From positions 1-64,000 of the forward strand of contig JAPTJF010000066.1 in assembly GCA_029339195.1 (NCBI GenBank): 64,000 nucleotides of DNA. The letters run 5' to 3'. This DNA is from Micractinium sp. NFX-FRZ. Lineage: Eukaryota > Chlorophyta > Trebouxiophyceae > Chlorellales > Chlorellaceae. The notes beneath the pieces were generated by a model. It ran no database searches, was not told the DNA's origin, and saw nothing but the letters and a program-made list of their open reading frames with translations. Positions 10,748 through 22,663 of this stretch are shown here, one piece after another. Position 1 is the stretch's first letter. Each line of letters opens with the position of its first letter. Position numbers and translations under genes: made by a program.

Positions 10748-13700
10748 TTGGGCGTGCGAAGCTCCTCTGGCGTGTGCGTGCTTTTAGCATATCCAAATTG
10801 CTTCAAAACCCAGGCACCTCCAGTTAGCAGCGTTGCCCCAGCCTGCGGCAGCGTTGCTCCAGCCTGCGCCAGCTTCATGTGCAGCAAAGCACTCACTGCG
10901 GTACTCACTGCGGAAAAAGCTGCCTTCGTCGGCGTGGAGCCTGGAAGCAGCGGCAGGGCGATGCCGCCGGCACTGCCGGGCGGCCCCGCCTGGTCTCTGG
11001 AGGCTGCTGGGGTAGTGAGAGACGTCAGCTCGCCCTTGGCGATCGGGCCGAGCGTGGGCAGCGCAGGCGCAGTGGAGGGCCACACACAGACCCCCGCCGT
11101 CGCCGCTACCGCAGCAGCAGCGGGACCATCGGGCCAGTCAGTCTGGCGGAGAGTCGGCAGTGCGTGGGCCGGCTGGCTGGATTCCCTGGCCACAGAATGC
11201 CACCACAATGACGAGTACGACAGGTACGCGGCCCAAGGGTAGCCGGGGAGCTGGGAATGGGCGCATGGTGTGGGGGCACATCGCGCTGTTTGCGCCCCCT
11301 GCCGCCCGCGTCGCCCTTGCTTCCCCACGCTTGCGCGCCTGCTGTGTCCCCCCGCCAACCTGCCGCGTGCGATGTTGCCAAGCCACGCCAAGTCTCCCCT
11401 GCGTACTTAAACTGACCTGTTCTCGTCACTGGCTACCGCATCACTGGCAGCATCTTTGGCGCCTTCCTCGTACTGCTTTATTTGTGAGCTCATCGGTAAG
11501 CACACCACACAAATGCTTGCTGATGTGCCGCCCCCCTGGCTCGCAGGTTCTACTGGCCCTTGGCCTTCCTAGTGTATGGCTCTTACATGGTCAAGCTCGT
11601 GCCCCGGCTGGGCTGGCACGAGAACGCACAGAACAGCGTCATGTTGCTCAGCCTTCTGGCTCTCACGCTGATGAGCGGGTGAGGGGCCAGATGCACACCC
11701 ATGCTCGCCCGTGCATGCCGCCGCCTGCGCATGCCGTTGCCACATGTGCCGACTTGCCCATGCCTGTGCGCCTTGCCGCCGCCGCTAGCGCACGTATGCC
11801 CCAAACGCCGGCCGCCCCGCGCATGCCAGGCATGTAGTGTTGATGGTCATGCGTGTTTCTGCCGTCGCGCATGCAGCACCAGGCACGGGAGCTTGCACCT
11901 GATGCGTTCCCCGCCCCCCCACCATGCATGTGCCTCGGCGCCTGTGCGCGTGCAGGCTGCGCCCTGAGGCGTACAGCAAGCACGGCAGCCTGTTCCGAAT
12001 AGTGCTCCTCACTTATGCCTACCTCATGCCCGTCCTCACCTCTCACGCCGCCATGCACGCCTTCATGCCAGAACCGTCAAAGGTGTGTGGGGCGGGGCCG
12101 CCCTGCTGAGGTTGCCGCGGCGCGGGGTGTGCTGGGTTCAAGCAGCGCACGCTGCGCACAGTGCAGCATGTATGCTGTGCCAGCCTGCAGGGCGTACCGC
12201 CTCGCAGCATGGGTGCAGCACACACCACCACAGCACGCATGGCGCCATGGTGCGCAGCACAGCAGAGCATTACAGGAGCGGGGAGGGGCAACCTCGCACG
12301 TGCAGAGCGCAGCCGAATGCCCGCCCACCCAAGCTCTGTTGTGCCGTGCACTCGCTGTTCAAGTGCCTGTCTGAACACCCACCGTGGTTTCTTGTGAAGA
12401 ACCGTTCCTTGGCCATGTGTTTACACGTATGCATGGATGCAGCCAAGCTTGTATGCGTGGTTGCAGCTGAGCACTACACCCCGTGGCCACCATATGGCCA
12501 CCATACCATGGGGAGTTATCAGTGCTGTCTTTAGCTGTGCCTGCATGCACCTTTGCGCCACCCTTATGCTCCTTTGTGCCTGCACCCTTGCGCCATCCTT
12601 CTGAGTGCAGATCAAGTACCTCAACTTCTTGGTGGACACATATGCCCTCTGGCTGAGCTCACGCAACGCCTTCCTGGCGTGGGCCGCCGTCGGCTGCCGC
12701 CCGCCGCTCTACCTGGCGGTCCCCTACCAGCTCTGGGGCCTCTGGCGCATCACTGCGGCCGACTTCTGCCAGGCGCCGGTGCGTGGGTACCCACGTAGTA
12801 TGTCCTGCCGCCGTCCCTGTCCCGTCCCCTAGCACTAGGCTACTACGCTACTGCTGGCCATGCCCCGTTTCCCAGGCTGTAGGCCTAGGGAAGGAGAAAG
12901 GTTATGTGTCTTTTTTGTCTTGATTTCTTACGGGCGCTCGTCACGGCCGTAGGGCACGGCCTGCTTGCACACCCAGCTTCTTGCTGGGCATGCACTCCAT
13001 GCAGGCGCCTAGCCGTCAGGATTTTGTTCGGAAACAGTGCGTAGCTGTACTGCACTGGGTAGATGTGTGTTTCAAACAGGCATGGCGCTGCCCCTTTTCT
13101 CACCAGTGCTGCTGTTCTCCCTATCTCTACTTCTTTGCAGGTGCTGCTCCATCCAGTCATGCAGGAGCGGACAGGTGAGAGGCGCTCAAGGAGTGTCCTG
13201 CCGTGCCGCGCCCCTTCATGCGCCGAGCGAGCACGAGGGGCGGCACTGCCCGGTGGTTGGGCCAACCGAATGCTGCGTGCGTGGCACTCCCAAGGGCCAC
13301 GTGCCTTCGCATGCACTGTCACTGCCTGCACAGAGGTCCAAGTGAGGGTTCCAAGTGAGGGAAGCAGCACCCATGCGACCCTGCGCTGCCTGCTGTGCCT
13401 GCAGAGATGGCGCACCTCGTATTCTCCCTCAGCCTGGTGGGCCTGGGCGGAGCCTTCCCCTGGCGTCACCTCGTCCCAGCAAGTGAGTGTGTGTGTGTGT
13501 CTGTACCCCGCGCGCGGCATGGCCCCCCTGCCTGCTGCAGCCGCAGCCACCGACCCCGGACGCCCTGCCTTACCACCGGCCCGCTGCTGCGCCCAGCGAT
13601 GCCGCTACTGCCCCGCCGGCATTCTGGTTGCCATGCCTGGCAGTTGGTGCGCTCAAACTGACCTCTCCTCCCCCCGGCCCTCCCCTCCCCTCCCCATGCC

Positions 13701-13935
13701 ACCGCCTGCCTCCCGCAGCGCCCCAGCTCCGCTGCAGCGCGCTCCTCCTCTTCTACAACACCGTCTTTGCCTTCCTTGTGCCGCTGCTGCTGCTTGTACC
13801 GCTGCGGCGGCAGGCGGCGCCGCAGCGCTCACGGGACCACCCCCCCGGGCGGCGGGCCGCCCTCGGCCGCGCAAACGCGCAGATAGAGAGCTGGCTGCGC
13901 CTGCTGCTGCTCCCGAGCGCTGTTGGGGCAGGGGC

Positions 13936-13980
<45 letters not shown>

Positions 13981-14095
13981 GCAGCAGCAGCAGCAGCCTG
14001 TTTTGGCCGTCCAGGGTGCCAAAGGCACCCTGCTGCTTCGGTGGTGGGTGCTGCTGGCGGTGCTCTGGACGGCCTGCTGCGTGTTTGTGGGGTAG
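10748..14095 (+). CDS. Multipass membrane protein A, unknown function, with polyQ loop
   Basis: Eight exons: 10748-11223, 11451-11483, 11547-11678, 11956-12082, 12611-12778, 13141-13174, 13405-13482, 13719-14095. They keep phase throughout and give 474 aa (432 aa if the ATG at 10876 is used). The first exon encodes an Ala/Gly/Pro-rich soluble leader with no clear domain. It is followed by about six hydrophobic helices, for example in exons 2-3 (GAFLVLLYLFYWPLAFLVYG), exon 4, exon 7 and both ends of exon 8. A cytosolic-looking loop in exon 8 carries a long Q run. No transporter or receptor signature is visible. It resembles membrane protein B (22664-24185) in size class and in an HPVMQ-like loop only loosely, so paralogy is a guess. 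The start codon is uncertain. Confidence 0.7.
13936..13998 (+). repeat. CAG repeat coding for polyglutamine
   Basis: Uninterrupted CAG run with one CGG, in the last exon of membrane protein A; it encodes about 20 Q with one R. Confidence 0.9.
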
Positions 14096-15102
14096 CAGCG
14101 CCCGGGTGCGGCAGCCCCCAGCCAAGCGTCCGCCACACGATTCCCCTGCGCCCCTCCCAGCCCGCCTGTCACCCTCCGGGCCTGCGGCTCACTACTAACG
14201 ACGCCCTATGTAGCGAGCCGAGTTTCTTGATATGCGTTCATATAACACTTGTTCTGCTAGTGACCCTGCCGCTGGCGCTTGCGACACTCTACCGCCTGTC
14301 ATCATACTGCTTATCTCCCTTCACACCGTCAACGCTGCCAAGACAGACCGAGACAGACCAGCTCCTGTCCACGGCCCACTTTCTTGTTGCCCCACCTCTC
14401 AATTCCTACATCCAATTCCAGGCCACAAAATTAGCATGAAACCCGTGTGCCTCTCTGTTCATTTGTCCCCGTGTGCTCCCTGGCACCCCTCGGCATCCCT
14501 CAGCATCCCTCCGCTTATTTTTCTCTCCAACCCCGCCTCTCTCACCTGTCTCTCTCTCTCACTTTCACCCAGCCTCCCATTGTTCACGCCGCCCGCTTCA
14601 GTAACACAGCAGTGTCAGCACCGCCTCTTCCCCGCCGCAGTCAGCGCTGCCGAATGCAGCGGTGGCGCACAGGCAGTCAGATTACGGGATGTTGAGCAAC
14701 AGAGAGGGGGTGGGGTCATGTGATGCACTCCCGCCGATGCCAGGACGGCAGCACATGTGGCCCGAGTGGCGGGTAGAGGGAGGAGCGCAGGCGAGCGATG
14801 AGTGTACGCAGGTTGAAACGGAGCAGGGGTGCCAAGCGTTTCTTGAAGCGAGCATTATTGAGTGGTTCATTGGCGAGGTTGGGGCGGTACCAAGCATGGG
14901 CCGCATGGAAGGAGGAGGCCCTGACTGGAGGCTGACAGGAGGAGGGCCTCCGAAAAGGCAACGAAATGGCAAAACTGGGCGAAGCGTGCATAGCGGCTGC
15001 CTAGGGAGACTGGCTGGTAGTTGGTAAGCGGCAGTACTGGTACTTGCTGGTACTTCTTAAGCAGCACATTACTGGGAAGCGCCCCAAGTGGCCCCCAGCT
15101 TC
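14096..15102. other. Intergenic, 3' UTR-like, no gene seen
   Basis: Downstream of membrane protein A. It holds a CT-rich stretch near 14545-14570. No frame here links to flanking exons. Confidence 0.45.
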
Positions 15103-15275
15103 CTAGATGAGGCGGAAGCTGCCCATGACGCCGCGGCACAGCGGGCACAGCGGCGCGGTGGCATGCCGCGCCGCGCACTCCTCAGCGCTCAGGTGCAGCG
15201 CACATTCCATGCACAGGACGTGGCCGCAGGGCGAAGCTGCAACCTCCAGGAAAGAGTCCAAGCACACCGGGCAGC
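15103..15275 (-). pseudogene. Orphan copy of the RING-finger terminal exon
   Basis: This 173-nt segment matches the last exon of the ankyrin-RING gene (18080-17908) base for base in length, with roughly ten substitutions. It keeps an open frame, the same acceptor AG, the same stop and all eight zinc ligands (CPVC, CGH, CMEC, CPLC). About 80 nt of the flanking intron is also copied (to about 15357). There are no ankyrin exons between it and the true terminal exon, and the opposite strand carries a separate gene. It is either a dead duplicate or an alternative last exon of the gene ending at 17908, because its splice phase is identical. Confidence 0.8.
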
Positions 15276-15970
15276 CTGCACGTTGAGGGGAGAGGCAGTG
15301 GGAAGGCGGCAGGCACATCGCGGGCGAGAGGCTGCTCGTGTGCGTAGCAGGATGGCGACCTGGCGTTGATGCCCTGGCACCAACAAAGGGAGCATGTGGC
15401 TACTTTTATCTGTTGTGGTCACGATAACTGTTGCCGTCACGCTTCTGCTGAGCTGGCGGCTTTGGACTCATCGACCTTCCTCACTTGCACGCTCCGGATG
15501 GCGCTGCAGGTGAAGGCGACGCAGAGTGGGCAACGTGGCGGCACGCACGGTGGACGCGAAGAGCGGCGGCGCCGTGCGGCGGAAGACACAGCGTCAGCAG
15601 CAGGGCTGCGGAAGCGCACTTTATTGAGCAAGGGCAGCAGCAACAGAGCGACAGGGGCGCACGGCGGCGTCGGCTGGCTCATACCCCTGACGACACAGAG
15701 GGCGACGACAGCGGCGGCAGCTACGGCACTTCTGGTGGCAGCTCTCAGTACTCTCAGGCAGGGCAGCAGCACCGGACGGGTGTCGGCTGAATCCTTTCCG
15801 GGGGGATTGATTTCGTTTTATTGATTGGCTGCTCTTTCACTTTTCGGCCGGGCCGGTTGCCACTCCCTCCTCGCCCCCGTGGCGGCCAGTCACGCATTTC
15901 TGCGTTCCTCTTCTTCTTTCTCCTTCTTGGTCGTTCAAGAAAGGGGCTGGCATTTGCCTGCAGCCACACC
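15276..15970. other. Intergenic, upstream of the small unknown gene
   Basis: The first 80 nt are the copied intron flank of the RING exon. The rest has GCG/CAG-rich low complexity and no supported gene; it should include the promoter of the + strand gene starting at 15971. Confidence 0.4.
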
Positions 15971-17020
15971 ATGGGGAAACGTGGGCAAGCGGCCCTTGTC
16001 ATGCCGCCAATGCTTCCTGAAGGCAGCAGTCACCGAAGCCAAGGTGAGGGCATGTACATGAGTCTTAGACAGTGTTAGACCATGCCCCATGGCATGCCTC
16101 GATGACATGCACCGTTTGAACTGTGCCCCGTTCGAATAACAAGTTTGCAAACCCTGTTCGCTTCCCTGGCGCTGCAGGCGAGCGCCTTCTGAAAGCCGCC
16201 GGCTTCGAAAGCTCCCGGGACGGCAATGCTAAGCGCGGCAAGCTCGCTGTAGCGGTGGCTGCACCGGCAGCAGTGCCAACGTCACAAACGCCACGCGCCA
16301 GCATTCGCTCTATCAGCGTGCTTGGGCAGAGCAACTCAGAGACATTGTACTGGACTCGTTCACCACCGATTTTTGGTACTAAGAAACAGACCAGGGCAGT
16401 GATTGCTCAGCGAGAGCAAGCAGCTGATAACGCCGTCATCACCACTGCAACGGCTATCGTTGCCAACATCGCTAATGCCGATGAGGAGGAGGGCGTGGCG
16501 GGCCACTCAGTGCAGAAGGGCGATCCAAGTGCCAGCCCGCCTGCGGCGGCAGCAGCTGGAGTTGGAATGTTGGGCGCTGGCGTGGCGGTGGCGGCAACGG
16601 CGCTGAGCCAGCGTCGCAACATCCCTCGCAGCGAAGCTCTGGTGCTCCGGGGGGCTGCTGCATCCAGCGCCAAACCAAACCCTTTCACACGCACGACCCC
16701 AACAAGCACGACCGGTGAGTGCCTGCTATAGGTTATGCCACGCCGCGTGCTCCCTGGCATCAACTGAAGGGTCCGGCATGCGCACAGCAAGCTGCTCACC
16801 TTGCAGCTGCCCACCTCAGGCAGTGTCTGCTTTGGGCTTGATGCTGAATGGTGGCTGACCAAAAGCGCTATGGTCCTCGTTTACCTCCCCCACCTTTGCA
16901 GGTGGTGCCCGCAACACTATGCAACCCTCCAGCAGCGTTGCTTCCAAGCCATATCGGTATGCTCAGCGGCGCCACGATTTGCACTCATCCACGGCCAAGC
17001 CACTGTGTTTTGACGATTGA
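15971..17020 (+). CDS. Unknown basic, low-complexity protein
   Basis: Exons 15971-16043, 16178-16714 and 16902-17020 join in phase to 242 aa. The start ATG is in a good ACCATGG context. The protein begins MGKRGQAALVMPP, has a short conserved-looking block (GERLLKAAGFESS) at the exon 1/2 junction, then an Ala/Ser/Thr-rich middle and a Ser/Arg/His tail ending CFDD. There is no membrane segment of convincing length (an Ala/Gly/Val stretch near residues 170-185 is borderline) and no known domain. An alternative acceptor near 16807 would give a shorter, poorer tail. The gene lies entirely between the true RING exon and its copy, on the opposite strand. Confidence 0.6.
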
Positions 17021-17058
17021 GTCGCACGGCTTAGGCCACGGCTTACGAGGGGTGATGT

Positions 17059-17063
17059 TGTAA
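17059..17063 (+). terminator. Candidate TGTAA poly(A) signal
   Basis: TGTAA 39 nt after the stop of the preceding gene; assigned by position and the known algal signal. Confidence 0.4.
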
Positions 17064-17907
17064 TGAATTTGCAAGAGACATTTGCTCTCCTGTGTTGGCC
17101 GCGCTATTTCTACCCACGTTGCCTGCTTCGCCAGCCAGCCACCGGTTGCAACAACGTTTTGTTTTTGTTTGCTGCCCCGTCGGTCGCTCCGGAACCCCTC
17201 CACCGCCTGACCATGAGCCCCGTTCGCCCTCACTGTCCAACAATTGAGCGTAATTCCCAAGTGCGTCCTGCCGTGCACTCCTTCCAACCGCCTCTATCTG
17301 AGTGAGGCTCGCTCAAACTTGTGCAACACTATACCGCTCATCTCTTGCTTCCGTAGTCGCAGCATGCTGATCCCTTGAGGTAAGCTGTGCCGACGCATTT
17401 GTTGGCCACTCCCCGTGGTTAGAATGCACACACCTTGTCTTGTGCAACAGCCCTCAGTCAAGCCGGTGTCCTGTGCTTCCGGTACTCGTGTACTTTGAAC
17501 AAACGGGCACGATGACATGGACAAACGACAGTGCTAAGCAGTAGGAAAACGGCATTGTTGTGTTGTGTGGCAGAGTTGCACGGTAGCCAGTATGAGGCAG
17601 ACATCTTGCCAGCACGTGGGCTGAGTACAAGGGAGTAGAGGAAGCTGACCGCTTGTTGGAGGCTGAGGCGGGCGGAGCCCATAAAGGGGGAACGTGCGCT
17701 TTGGAGGGAGGGGTGCTAGCCGGAGGCAGCGCCTCTTGGAAGGCAAAAAATGGCGACATTTGTTTACTGGCAAGCTCAATGGTGTTCGGGCTGAAAGTTT
17801 GTCTACATCGCATGTTGTGAATGGCATGGCATGGTGGCTGGCTAGACGACTGGCACGGTGACTGGTTGGCTGGGGTGCCTGGCTGGGGTGGCTAGTAACT
17901 CTGCTTC
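17064..17907. other. Convergent intergenic region
   Basis: Separates the + strand small gene from the 3' end of the ankyrin-RING gene. No frame with coding character or splice links is visible. A TGGCTGG-rich low-complexity patch sits at 17830-17895. Confidence 0.45.
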
Positions 17908-20900
17908 CTAGATCAGGCGGAAGCTGCCCATGACGCCGCGGCACAGCGGGCACAGCGGCGCGGTGGCATGCCGTGCCGCGCACTCCTCAACGCTCAGGTG
18001 CAGTGCACATTCCAGGCACAGGCCGTGGCCGCAGGGAGAAGCTGCAACCTCTAGGAAAGAGTCCAGGCACACCGGGCAGCCTGCACGTGGAGGGGAGAGG
18101 CAGCGGGATGCACCGAAGGTGGCGCATCGCGGGTGAGAGGCTGCTCGTGTGCGTAGCAGGGTTGCGAGGCAGGCAGGCACTGTAAGGTGTTGCACAGTCG
18201 GATGCGCCAGTGCTCAGCAGCAGCAGCAGCAGCAGCATGTGCGGCCAGTGGCAGCAGTACGGCTGCAGCACCAGTCATTGGATGCAGTCGCAGCAGTACA
18301 GCCGCAGCACCAGCGAGTCGTTGGACGCAGTGCAGATGAGCAGGAGCAGCAGGAAACGCAGCAGGAACAACACACGGCACAAGGTTAAGGCAGCAAGGGT
18401 AGCAGCGCGGCAGGGCGCACCTGCCACGGAAGTGACCGAGGTGGCGGTGGGGCAGCCAACAACACTGCCTGCTGCATCTCTCTTGGCTGCGGCATCGCCG
18501 GGAGGGCAGCAGGCACCCGCCAGCGGAGAGCCCGGGGCGGCGGCGGGGGCACCAGGGGCGGCAGCGTGGAGGAGGGACGCATATGCGGTGCCGCCCCGCC
18601 AGCTGCCCGACAGGCTGCCCCGGCGGCCAGCGCCAGGGGCGGGGGCAAAGGCGGGCAGGTTGCCAGCCAAATTGCTGTCGCTGGCTGTCCGCCTGTGAAG
18701 CCCGCCGCCGGCGCCTGTGGCCCCCATGCTGCCCCGGCGGCTGCTCATGCCCAGACCGCCTGGGGCGGCGCTCATGCCGCCCACGCCGCTAACGCGGGAG
18801 CTGCCAACGCAGCCGCTGCTTATGCGGGCCAGAACCGCCGCCGACAGGCCGCGCACCGCGGCATAGCCCGTGCCTCCGTGCGCCGACCCTTCCCGCGATG
18901 AAGCCCTGCTGAAGCTGCGGCGCCCGTGCCTGCTGCCCTCCTCCCCACCACCCGCAGCGCCGCTGTTATGTGCTTCTTGCGCCGCCTCTGCCAGCTGCCC
19001 CAGCTGCTGCACCAGCCGCCCACGCAGCGTGGCAGCCGCCAGGGCTGCCAGCGACGGCACTTGGCACTGCACCATCGGCTGCTGCAGCAGTGCCGCCAGC
19101 GGCACGCGCGGGTTGAGCGCCCACAGCAGCGAGTGGTGGCGCATGGACGCGGCGACGTCGTAGGGCCGCTGCCCTGCAAGCCACAAGCAGCAACAGCCGA
19201 AAGCAGCGCGGTTTGAGTTCTTCAGTCTGTGCTGTGGTCAAGAGCAGTCTACACGGCGATGAACAGGGCAGATGCACAGCGGTGAGGGCTGTGCTGGTGC
19301 GCGGGCGCCACCCCGCCCTGCTCACTCCATGCCCGCTGCCGCTGATCCGAGCCCTTCAAATCCCTCCAACCCTGCCTGCCCCCCAGCCCTCCCACCCCTG
19401 AAGTCTTGCAGCAACCGTATGTCCACAGCCCGCGGCTCCGTGCGCTGCCGCTCCGCCGCCGCCTGCAGGATGGCCTGCACCACGCGCCCCTTGCCCCCCG
19501 CGGCTGCATAGTGCAGGGGCGTGGAGAGGGGCGTCCAGTGCTCGCGAGTGCCCATGCCAAAGCTTGTGTTGCACCGCACTGCGTGGGGAAGAGCGGGGGG
19601 GAGGGGGGCGGAGTGTGGTGGAAGGGCAGGGGGATGAAATGGGAGCACAGCTGGAACCAAATGTTGGGCAGGCAAGCTGCGCAGGCAGAGCAAGACGAGC
19701 GCAGCGTATCCTGGCTTAACCACTGGCTGGCAGGCACGGCAGCACAGGCAGGCAGCCGTCCTGGCATGCCCCCTCAGCAGCAGCGCCACACGGGCGGGTG
19801 TTACCTGTCAGCGAGGCTCCCCACTTCAGCAAGGCCTTGACCGCTGCCAGGTGTCCGTGGCTGGCCGCCAGGTGCTGCATGGCACGGGCATATAGCAGGA
19901 GCGGGAGTGGGGTGGGATGCACAAGCCGCTGCATGGCAAGCAGGGTTGGTGGCACGGCATGGCATGACATCGGCACGGCACGACGTGGCGTGGCACGACA
20001 CAGGCCATGGCACAGCGTGGCACAGCGTGGCACAGCGTGGCACAGCGGTGCGCGGCCTCACCAGCGGAGCCAGGCCAAAGCCCTCCCTCCCATCAATGTA
20101 GCTGCAGGGAGGGCGGGGGGGCGTGTGCGGTGCAGCAGGGAAGTCAGCGGGAAGCCACACGCATGCAGGAGGGCCTGGGGAGCCACCCGTTCCACCCATC
20201 CACCCACCCAACCACCCATGTCGCCCCGCCCGCCCGCCCACCCAACCCACCGGTGGTGCCCCTGGGAGTCGGGTAAAAGCACCTCCCTCTGGGGCAGCCC
20301 CTGACCACCCGCTTCATGCAACTCCCGCCCCGCCCACCCGCCCACCCGCCCAACCCACCGGTGGTGGCCCTGGGAGTCGGGAATGAGCGCCTCCCTGAGC
20401 GGCTGCCGCTGCCCATCCGCGCCATGCACCACCGCAGACTCATCCTCCAGCAGCGCCTCCACAGCCTCGGCCCAGCCGTGCAGCGCTGCAAGCGGCAGAA
20501 GAAGAAGATCGCAGCCCAAAGGCGTGGGATTGAGGGAGCCGACAGGAAATTGAGCGAAAGGCACCAGTCAGCAACCCGTACACTGCAAGCGGCACCACCA
20601 GTGTTATCAGGGGCGGGGTGAGGACGATAGTTGACGAGGTGGGTGCTGGCCGACAGACCCGACTGTGCAGCTACTCCCCCGCAGCCGTGCAGCACTGCTT
20701 GTGCGGTGGTAGGCGGTAGGGTGGCAAGCCACAGCCTGGGGCTGGCTGAGAGCTAGCTGGTGGCTGCTTTCCTCTAGCACGTGCGCACAGCGCCTCATTC
20801 TCGACCTCTGGCATCCCCCCGCCTGCCCTGCTTCCTACCCACCCGCCCGCCCGCCCTGCCCTGCCCCACCCGCATAGTGCAAGCAGGTGCGCTGCTGCAG

Positions 20901-21986
20901 GTCGTCAAACAGGGTTGCATCCCCCCCTGCCTCCAGCAGCAGGCGCACGCAGTCGGCGGCGCCGGCCCGGCACGCCAGCATCAGCGGCGTCTGCCCGTGC
21001 ACGTTCTTCTGGTTGATCTGCGGAGGGCAGGGAGGCGGTCAATGGTGCGCGGCGGCATGAAGGCAACTGGAGCTGCGCGCGGCAGTGGTAGTAAGCTGTA
21101 AAGACAAGACTAGAGTAGGCGGTCAAAGGGTGGGGGATCACATGAGCAGGTGCCACTGCCGTGAGGGGCGCACGTGGCGAGTAGGAGACCAAAGGGGCAG
21201 GTGCCGCTGCCATGGGGGCGTGCGCACACGAGGTGGGGCGGCGGCTGTCAAGCGTGCCCCATATGGCACAGCAAGGTGTACAGCCGAGCTGCACCCCAGT
21301 CGCATCGCGCACCCCCGCGTGCACGCACCGCTTTGCTGAAGGCGCGTCGGGCCGCCTTGGGCTGCCGCTGCGCCCCCGCCCTGTGCAGCGCGCTCAGCAG
21401 CTGCTCCAACAGGTCTGCCCGACGAGCGGCTGCAAGCACCGCAGATAAACCGTGCACGGGCTAAGTGGGTGCGTGGGGCGGGCCTGGCGGCAGCGGCCGC
21501 ACAGGTCCGAAACGAGGGATGTGTTGCGGCGAGAAAGGGCGGCAAGAGCTCACAAGCGCACAGCTGCAAGAGGGCGGCCTGTTCCCTGGTTGCTCCCACC
21601 ACATTTCCCAGTACATCCAACCCTGCATCAAGCAGCCGAGGTCGGCTATAGTAGAGTAGCCGAGCGGCGGACCGAGCGGTGCCCGCCCGCCCGCCCACCC
21701 ACCGGCCGCAACGTGCAGGCAGCTCTGGCCCTCCAGCGTGCAGTAGGAGGCGGCGCCCGGGCAGTGCTCTAGCACCTGCGGCAATGTGGGGGCGACCAGG
21801 GGTTGCGAGAACAGGCCCCTAGAGTGAGCACGCTTGTGCCAGCGAGAATGTGGGGCACGTTCCGCCTCCTGCTCTCCACCCTATATTGCCCACCTCATGA
21901 GTGCTCTGCTCATCAAGATTCTTGACATGCTTCAGCAGCTGCGGGCCCCTGTGCCGCTTCCTCGCCACAGAGACTGTGCCGCCCAT
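17908..21986 (-). CDS. Ankyrin-repeat RING E3 ubiquitin ligase (XBAT31-type)
   Basis: Ten exons: 21986-21894, 21775-21703, 21429-21329, 21017-20870, 20485-20359, 20101-20062, 19874-19805, 19578-19396, 19173-18421, 18080-17908. They join in phase to 586 aa. The N-terminus MGGTVS fits an N-myristoylation signal with basic residues behind it. Ankyrin repeats follow (SCLHVAA, GQTPLMLACRAG, RTCLHYAA, HLAASHGHLAAV, STPLHYAAAGGKG), including the extended repeat insert typical of plant XBAT31/XBOS31. Exon 9 is a long Ser/Gly/Ala-rich linker. The last exon is a C3HC4 RING: CPVC, CGH, CLEC, CPLC. It should act as a membrane-associated ubiquitin ligase; substrates cannot be inferred. It is divergent from membrane protein B. 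The order (ANK then RING) and length match the plant family, so confidence is high. Confidence 0.92.
20011..20047. repeat. 10-bp tandem repeat in an intron
   Basis: Unit CACAGCGTGG occurs three times exactly followed by a partial copy, next to a degenerate CACGGCATGG region; it sits in intron 6 of the ankyrin-RING gene. Confidence 0.9.
20235..20300 (-). repeat. Intronic copy of the 3' end and donor of ankyrin-RING exon 5
   Basis: True exon end reads LIPDSQGHHR and is followed by GTGGGT at 20358. A second segment in the intron reads LLPDSQGHHR with the same GTGGGT donor, about 100 nt downstream in transcription. Confidence 0.88.
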
Positions 21987-22663
21987 GCTTGGTTGTGGGA
22001 CCTACTGAGCACGCCGCATCCTCCTCTCAGACCCCCGAGCCAGATTGCGAATTCGATCCCTGCCACAGGAGGCCACAACAAGCTGCACAATACTCCTCCA
22101 CCTTGCCTTGCTGGCGCCATGGCACGCCAGCTTCGCCGCAGCGCCCAGGTAGCACTGTGAAGTCTCCAGGATGGTCAGTAGCTCAATTTTTGCCCAGCGT
22201 TTCTGATATTGCCGTACGCACCATTTGGGCCAATAGGCTGCGCAGGAGCAGCTCCCCGCCCGGCTGGGTGGGCGGACGGGAACCGCACTTAACCACGGAG
22301 GCAGGCACACCGGCGCTGGCGGGTTGTGCTGCCACATCAATCAAGAACATCACCGGAGAACCACATGCAAAGACGGGCACTAAGTGAATGCATGCATAAG
22401 TTGCCGGGAGTAGTGAGGGGGTGGGCGGGCGGGCGCGCCGTGGGGTCCGCAGCCACTGTCAGCCGTCATGACGCGTCAGGCACCCACACAGTCTCGCCCC
22501 ACACATCCATCGTGACCCTGCCGTTGCATTGATTTCTTCTGCTCATTTCCGTGCTGATCCACGCCAAACCCAAGGCTGAATCGGCCAAGACGGCACTCCC
22601 GGCGGGAAGGTGTGCGCGCAGAGGTGCACAGCGGGGCTATTGGGTCCCCGTGTATCAACGGCC
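21987..22663. promoter_or_regulatory. Divergent promoter region, ankyrin-RING / membrane protein B
   Basis: Intergenic space between head-to-head genes. A non-ATG upstream extension of membrane protein B or an additional 5' exon could lie here but I could not support one. No named element is visible. Confidence 0.45.

Noticed and set aside
10549..11391. 280-residue minus-strand open frame
   Set aside because: Antisense of membrane protein A exon 1; the + strand frame joins to seven further exons in phase, the minus frame joins to nothing.
19900..20060. Short direct repeats considered as a CRISPR-like or origin-like array
   Set aside because: The units are contiguous 10-mers without spacers in an intron of a nuclear gene; a simple minisatellite explains them.
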